Positions 4,507 to 5,615 of a stretch of DNA of 5,615 nucleotides are shown piece by piece. The position numbers and the translations under genes were made by a program. Source of the DNA: Pseudomonadota bacterium (GTDB taxonomy: Bacteria; Pseudomonadota; Alphaproteobacteria; Rhodospirillales; Rhodospirillaceae); contig JAEWWF010000181.1 in the NCBI GenBank assembly GCA_023396465.1, forward strand, positions 1 to 5,615. The letters run 5' to 3'. Every line of letters starts with the position of its first letter. The first letter of the stretch is position 1. Below the pieces are notes generated by a model. The model searched no databases. It was not told where the DNA came from and saw nothing but the letters and a program-made list of their open reading frames with translations.

Positions 4507-5615
4507 ATGCGCCAGCGTTCCCTTCCGCCTGCCCTTGCCGCCGCCCTCGCCGCCGCCCTGCCCGTTTCCGCCGCCGTGGCGGACGACGGTCAGCCGACCC
4601 GCGTGGTGCTGACCGACCCCACCTACACCGCCGACCTGCCGCCCCTGCGGGTGACAGTGCCGCCGCCGCAGGGCGTGCCGCAGGCGTTGTCCGCCACCGC
4701 CGTCACCGAGATCACCGCCGCCGACATCGACGCCCGCCAGATCCGCCGCCTGGAGGATGCCCTGCGGCTGTCGCCCGGCGTCACCGTCTCCGGCCAGCGC
4801 GGCATGGGGCAGCCCGCCAGCGTCACCATCCGCGGCCTTGGCCCGCGCAACGTGCGCATGTTCATCGACGGCATCGAGATGAGCGACACCAGCCAGAGCC
4901 AGTCGCAATACCCCATCAGCGAACTCACCATGGGCGACGTCGCCCGCATCGACGTGCTGCGCGGGCCGCAGCCGGGCCACTTCGGCGCCGATACCGGCGG
5001 CGGCGTCATCAACATCGTCACCAAGCGCCCGACCGAGCCGCTGGCTGGCGAGGTCACCGCCGAATACGGCAGCTACGACACCAGCCGCGCCCGCGCCAGC
5101 GTCTCCGGCCTGCAAGGGCCGGTGGATTTCCGCCTGTCGGCGGCCGGCACTCATGCGCTCGGCTATTCCGACTTCAACGGCAAGCGCGGTGGCGATGCCG
5201 AAGACCCCTACCGCCAGTGGTCGCTGGCCGGCAGCCTCGGCCTTCAGGCGTCGGACCAACTGCGCTTCGACGCCACCGCCCGCTACCAGCGGGAGGACAT
5301 CTTCTATGACGCCAATACCGCCGACCGCGACTGGAACCGTGACGAGACAGAACGCTTCCTGCGCCTCGCCGCCACGCTGGACACCTTCGACAACACCCTG
5401 ACCCATGTGCTGGGCGTGTCGGACACCGCCATCACCCGCCAATACTGGGGCTTCGGCACCGCCGGCGACACCTATGACGGCCACAAGACCCGCCTCGACT
5501 ACGTCGCCACCTGGGCGGCCAGCGAGCGGGTGACGGTGGAAGCCGGCCTGGACGCCACCCAGGAGCGCATGGAACAGCATACCCCCGGCTTCGCCCCCGA
5601 CGCGCCGTTCATGGA
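4507..5615 (+). CDS. btuB: TonB-dependent outer-membrane receptor, BtuB-type cobalamin transporter (3' end outside window)
   Basis: Outer-membrane receptor that would import B12 using TonB energy. The frame is open from 4507 to the window edge, giving 369 residues, perhaps 60% of a typical BtuB. A signal peptide covers 1-25 with cleavage after AVA and before DDG. A possible TonB box, PLRVTVPPP, lies at 46-54. The plug domain spans about 60-173, with TVSGQRGMGQPASVTIRGLG (93-112), MFIDGIEM (118-125), VARIDVLRGP (145-154) and GGGVINIVTKRP (164-175). The barrel begins after about 180 with alternating aromatic strands. The ATG at 4507 is chosen because the signal peptide starts there; the frame is open upstream but shows no better start. 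Assignment to B12 rather than a siderophore rests mainly on the cobalamin riboswitch upstream, since plug sequences alone do not fix the substrate. Downstream genes are outside the window. Confidence 0.88.
   Translation, partial: MRQRSLPPALAAALAAALPVSAAVADDGQPTRVVLTDPTYTADLPPLRVTVPPPQGVPQALSATAVTEITAADIDARQIRRLEDALRLSPGVTVSGQRGMGQPASVTIRGLGPRNVRMFIDGIEMSDTSQSQSQYPISELTMGDVARIDVLRGPQPGHFGADTGGGVINIVTKRPTEPLAGEVTAEYGSYDTSRARASVSGLQGPVDFRLSAAGTHALGYSDFNGKRGGDAEDPYRQWSLAGSLGLQASDQLRFDATARYQREDIFYDANTADRDWNRDETERFLRLAATLDTFDNTLTHVLGVSDTAITRQYWGFGTAGDTYDGHKTRLDYVATWAASERVTVEAGLDATQERMEQHTPGFAPDAPFM

Noticed and set aside
4365..5309. Plus-strand frame of 314 codons overlapping the receptor, and a shorter frame at 4391-4612 that could act as an upstream reading frame
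   Set aside because: Both are Arg/Pro-rich out-of-frame readings of the receptor gene; neither start has a Shine-Dalgarno sequence, and translation across the leader is not supported.
4237..5580. Minus-strand reading frame of 447 codons opposite the receptor gene
   Set aside because: It is antisense to a frame with a signal peptide and full plug motifs, and has the Gly/Val/His/Ala-rich composition of an antisense shadow.
1..5615. CRISPR arrays, insertion sequences, tRNA or rRNA genes, phage attachment sites
   Set aside because: No direct-repeat array, terminal inverted repeats with transposase, or cloverleaf was seen on reading either strand.

Overview
The window is very GC-rich (third codon positions almost all G or C) and carries long spurious reading frames antisense to every real gene. 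Together with the gene types, this suggests an alphaproteobacterium, possibly of the Rhodospirillales. That placement is an inference; no rRNA or other marker gene is present.

Layout. Positions 1-1850 (minus strand) hold a MacAB-type export pair: a membrane-fusion adaptor (582-1850) followed, with a 4-base stop/start overlap, by its ABC ATPase, which runs off the left edge (1-585). A short divergent control region (1851-1983) contains a perfect 20-bp palindrome flanked by a second pair of symmetric arms. From 1984 to 3510 (plus strand) lies a three-gene operon: an ECF sigma factor, a small single-pass anti-sigma candidate, and a membrane-anchored periplasmic sensor-like protein of the CnrX/ZraP/CpxP type. 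A small minus-strand gene of unknown function (3519-3947), with an SPPCxxHExDP motif, converges on it with an 8-base gap.

At 3978-4028 two opposed promoter-like sequences appear to share one -35 region. One would serve the small gene, the other a cobalamin (B12) riboswitch at about 4040-4230. After the riboswitch comes a leader of about 276 bases (4231-4506) with mutually exclusive pairings. It leads into a TonB-dependent outer-membrane receptor of the BtuB type (4507 to the right edge, incomplete).

How the genes may work together. The left half looks like an envelope-stress or toxicant circuit. A periplasmic sensor and an inner-membrane anti-sigma would hold an ECF sigma factor, which on release could drive its own operon and, through the shared divergent region, the MacAB exporter. 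The right half is a vitamin B12 uptake module in which the riboswitch reduces receptor synthesis when B12 is plentiful. The sigma circuit is inferred from gene order and family resemblance; the riboswitch is seen directly in its conserved core.
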